A stretch of 64,000 nt of DNA from Lactobacillales bacterium (lineage in GTDB: Bacteria; Bacillota; Bacilli; Lactobacillales; Streptococcaceae): assembly GCA_031261705.1 (NCBI GenBank), contig JAISJD010000050.1, positions 1 to 64,000 on the forward strand, read 5' to 3'. A program made the position numbers and the translations under genes. The notes below the pieces were generated by a model. It did no database searches and had not been told where the DNA came from. It was given only the letters and a program-made list of their open reading frames with translations. Shown piece by piece: positions 63,950-64,000 of the stretch; position 1 is the stretch's first letter; the number at the start of each line of letters is the position of its first letter.

Positions 63950-64000
63950 TTACTCATCTGTTTCAGGAGAAATAGCCTCTTCGTCACTAGAAGATAGAGT
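63950..64000 (-). CDS. C-terminal end of a gene running off the window, probable divIB
   Basis: Sixteen codons ending in TAA read TLSSSDEEAISPETDE. Position before ftsA and the acidic Ser/Glu tail fit the C-terminus of a DivIB/FtsQ-like protein of this group. The rest lies beyond the window edge; 175 bases separate it from ftsA. Confidence 0.5.
   Translation of the reverse strand, partial: TLSSSDEEAISPETDE

Noticed and set aside
1-64000. CRISPR arrays, insertion sequences or prophage genes
   Set aside because: No regular repeat arrays, transposase or phage motifs were seen on either strand.

Overview
The window reads as chromosome of a low-GC Gram-positive lactic acid bacterium, most likely in the Enterococcaceae. 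The main reasons are the FabT/FabK-type fatty-acid cluster, the division cluster ftsA-ftsZ-ylmE-sepF-ylmG-ylmH-divIVA followed by a T-box-controlled ileS, a pyruvate oxidase, a lone GcvH beside an ArsC/Spx-like protein, and a T-box-controlled metNIQ. Genus and species cannot be fixed from the sequence alone. I see no rRNA, insertion sequence, prophage or CRISPR array.

Layout. 0.1-8.1 kb: ribF and truB, a decayed sir2 gene, a conserved ACT-domain/PFL pair, a MenA-type prenyltransferase, a methyltransferase with an unknown partner, and a metallo-beta-lactamase-fold hydrolase. 8.2-26.7 kb: a carbohydrate island entirely on the minus strand. It runs from a LacI regulator through an intracellular GH31 glucosidase, an ABC importer (ATPase, two permeases, binding protein) and a large cytoplasmic GH31, and ends with two very large secreted GH31 enzymes. 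The two secreted enzymes match in length, mature N-terminus, catalytic motifs and binding modules the 6-alpha-glucosyltransferase and 3-alpha-isomaltosyltransferase that turn starch oligosaccharides into the cyclic tetrasaccharide cycloalternan. The rest of the island would import it and break it down. 26.8-32.9 kb: small hypothetical genes, radC, folC and a polar amino-acid ABC transporter. 32.9-44.0 kb: the complete type II fatty-acid operon fabT-fabH-acpP-fabK-fabD-fabG-fabF-accB-fabZ-accC-accD-accA, with a divergent nitronate-monooxygenase/FabK-like gene. Both sides carry FabT-type palindromes. 44.1-57.9 kb: tRNA-Ser, a TetR regulator, a secreted sortase-fold protein, metNIQ under a Met T-box, the gcvH/spx-like pair, rodA, tRNA-Thr, pyruvate oxidase, and ileS under an Ile T-box. 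57.9-64.0 kb: the division genes, ending in the last codons of a probable divIB.

How it works together. The sugar island forms a self-contained loop. Outside the cell, maltodextrin is re-branched by the 6-alpha-glucosyltransferase and cyclised by the isomaltosyltransferase. The ring is captured by the lipoprotein and imported, then opened by the cytoplasmic GH31 and finished by the second GH31, with LacI acting on a promoter that carries two operator-like palindromes. Differential expression inside the island is suggested by a terminator-like hairpin after the binding-protein gene, a 514-base gap before the secreted enzymes, and a long hairpin between the two. The fatty-acid cluster shows a similar design: tandem FabT boxes at the start and two hairpins after acpP.
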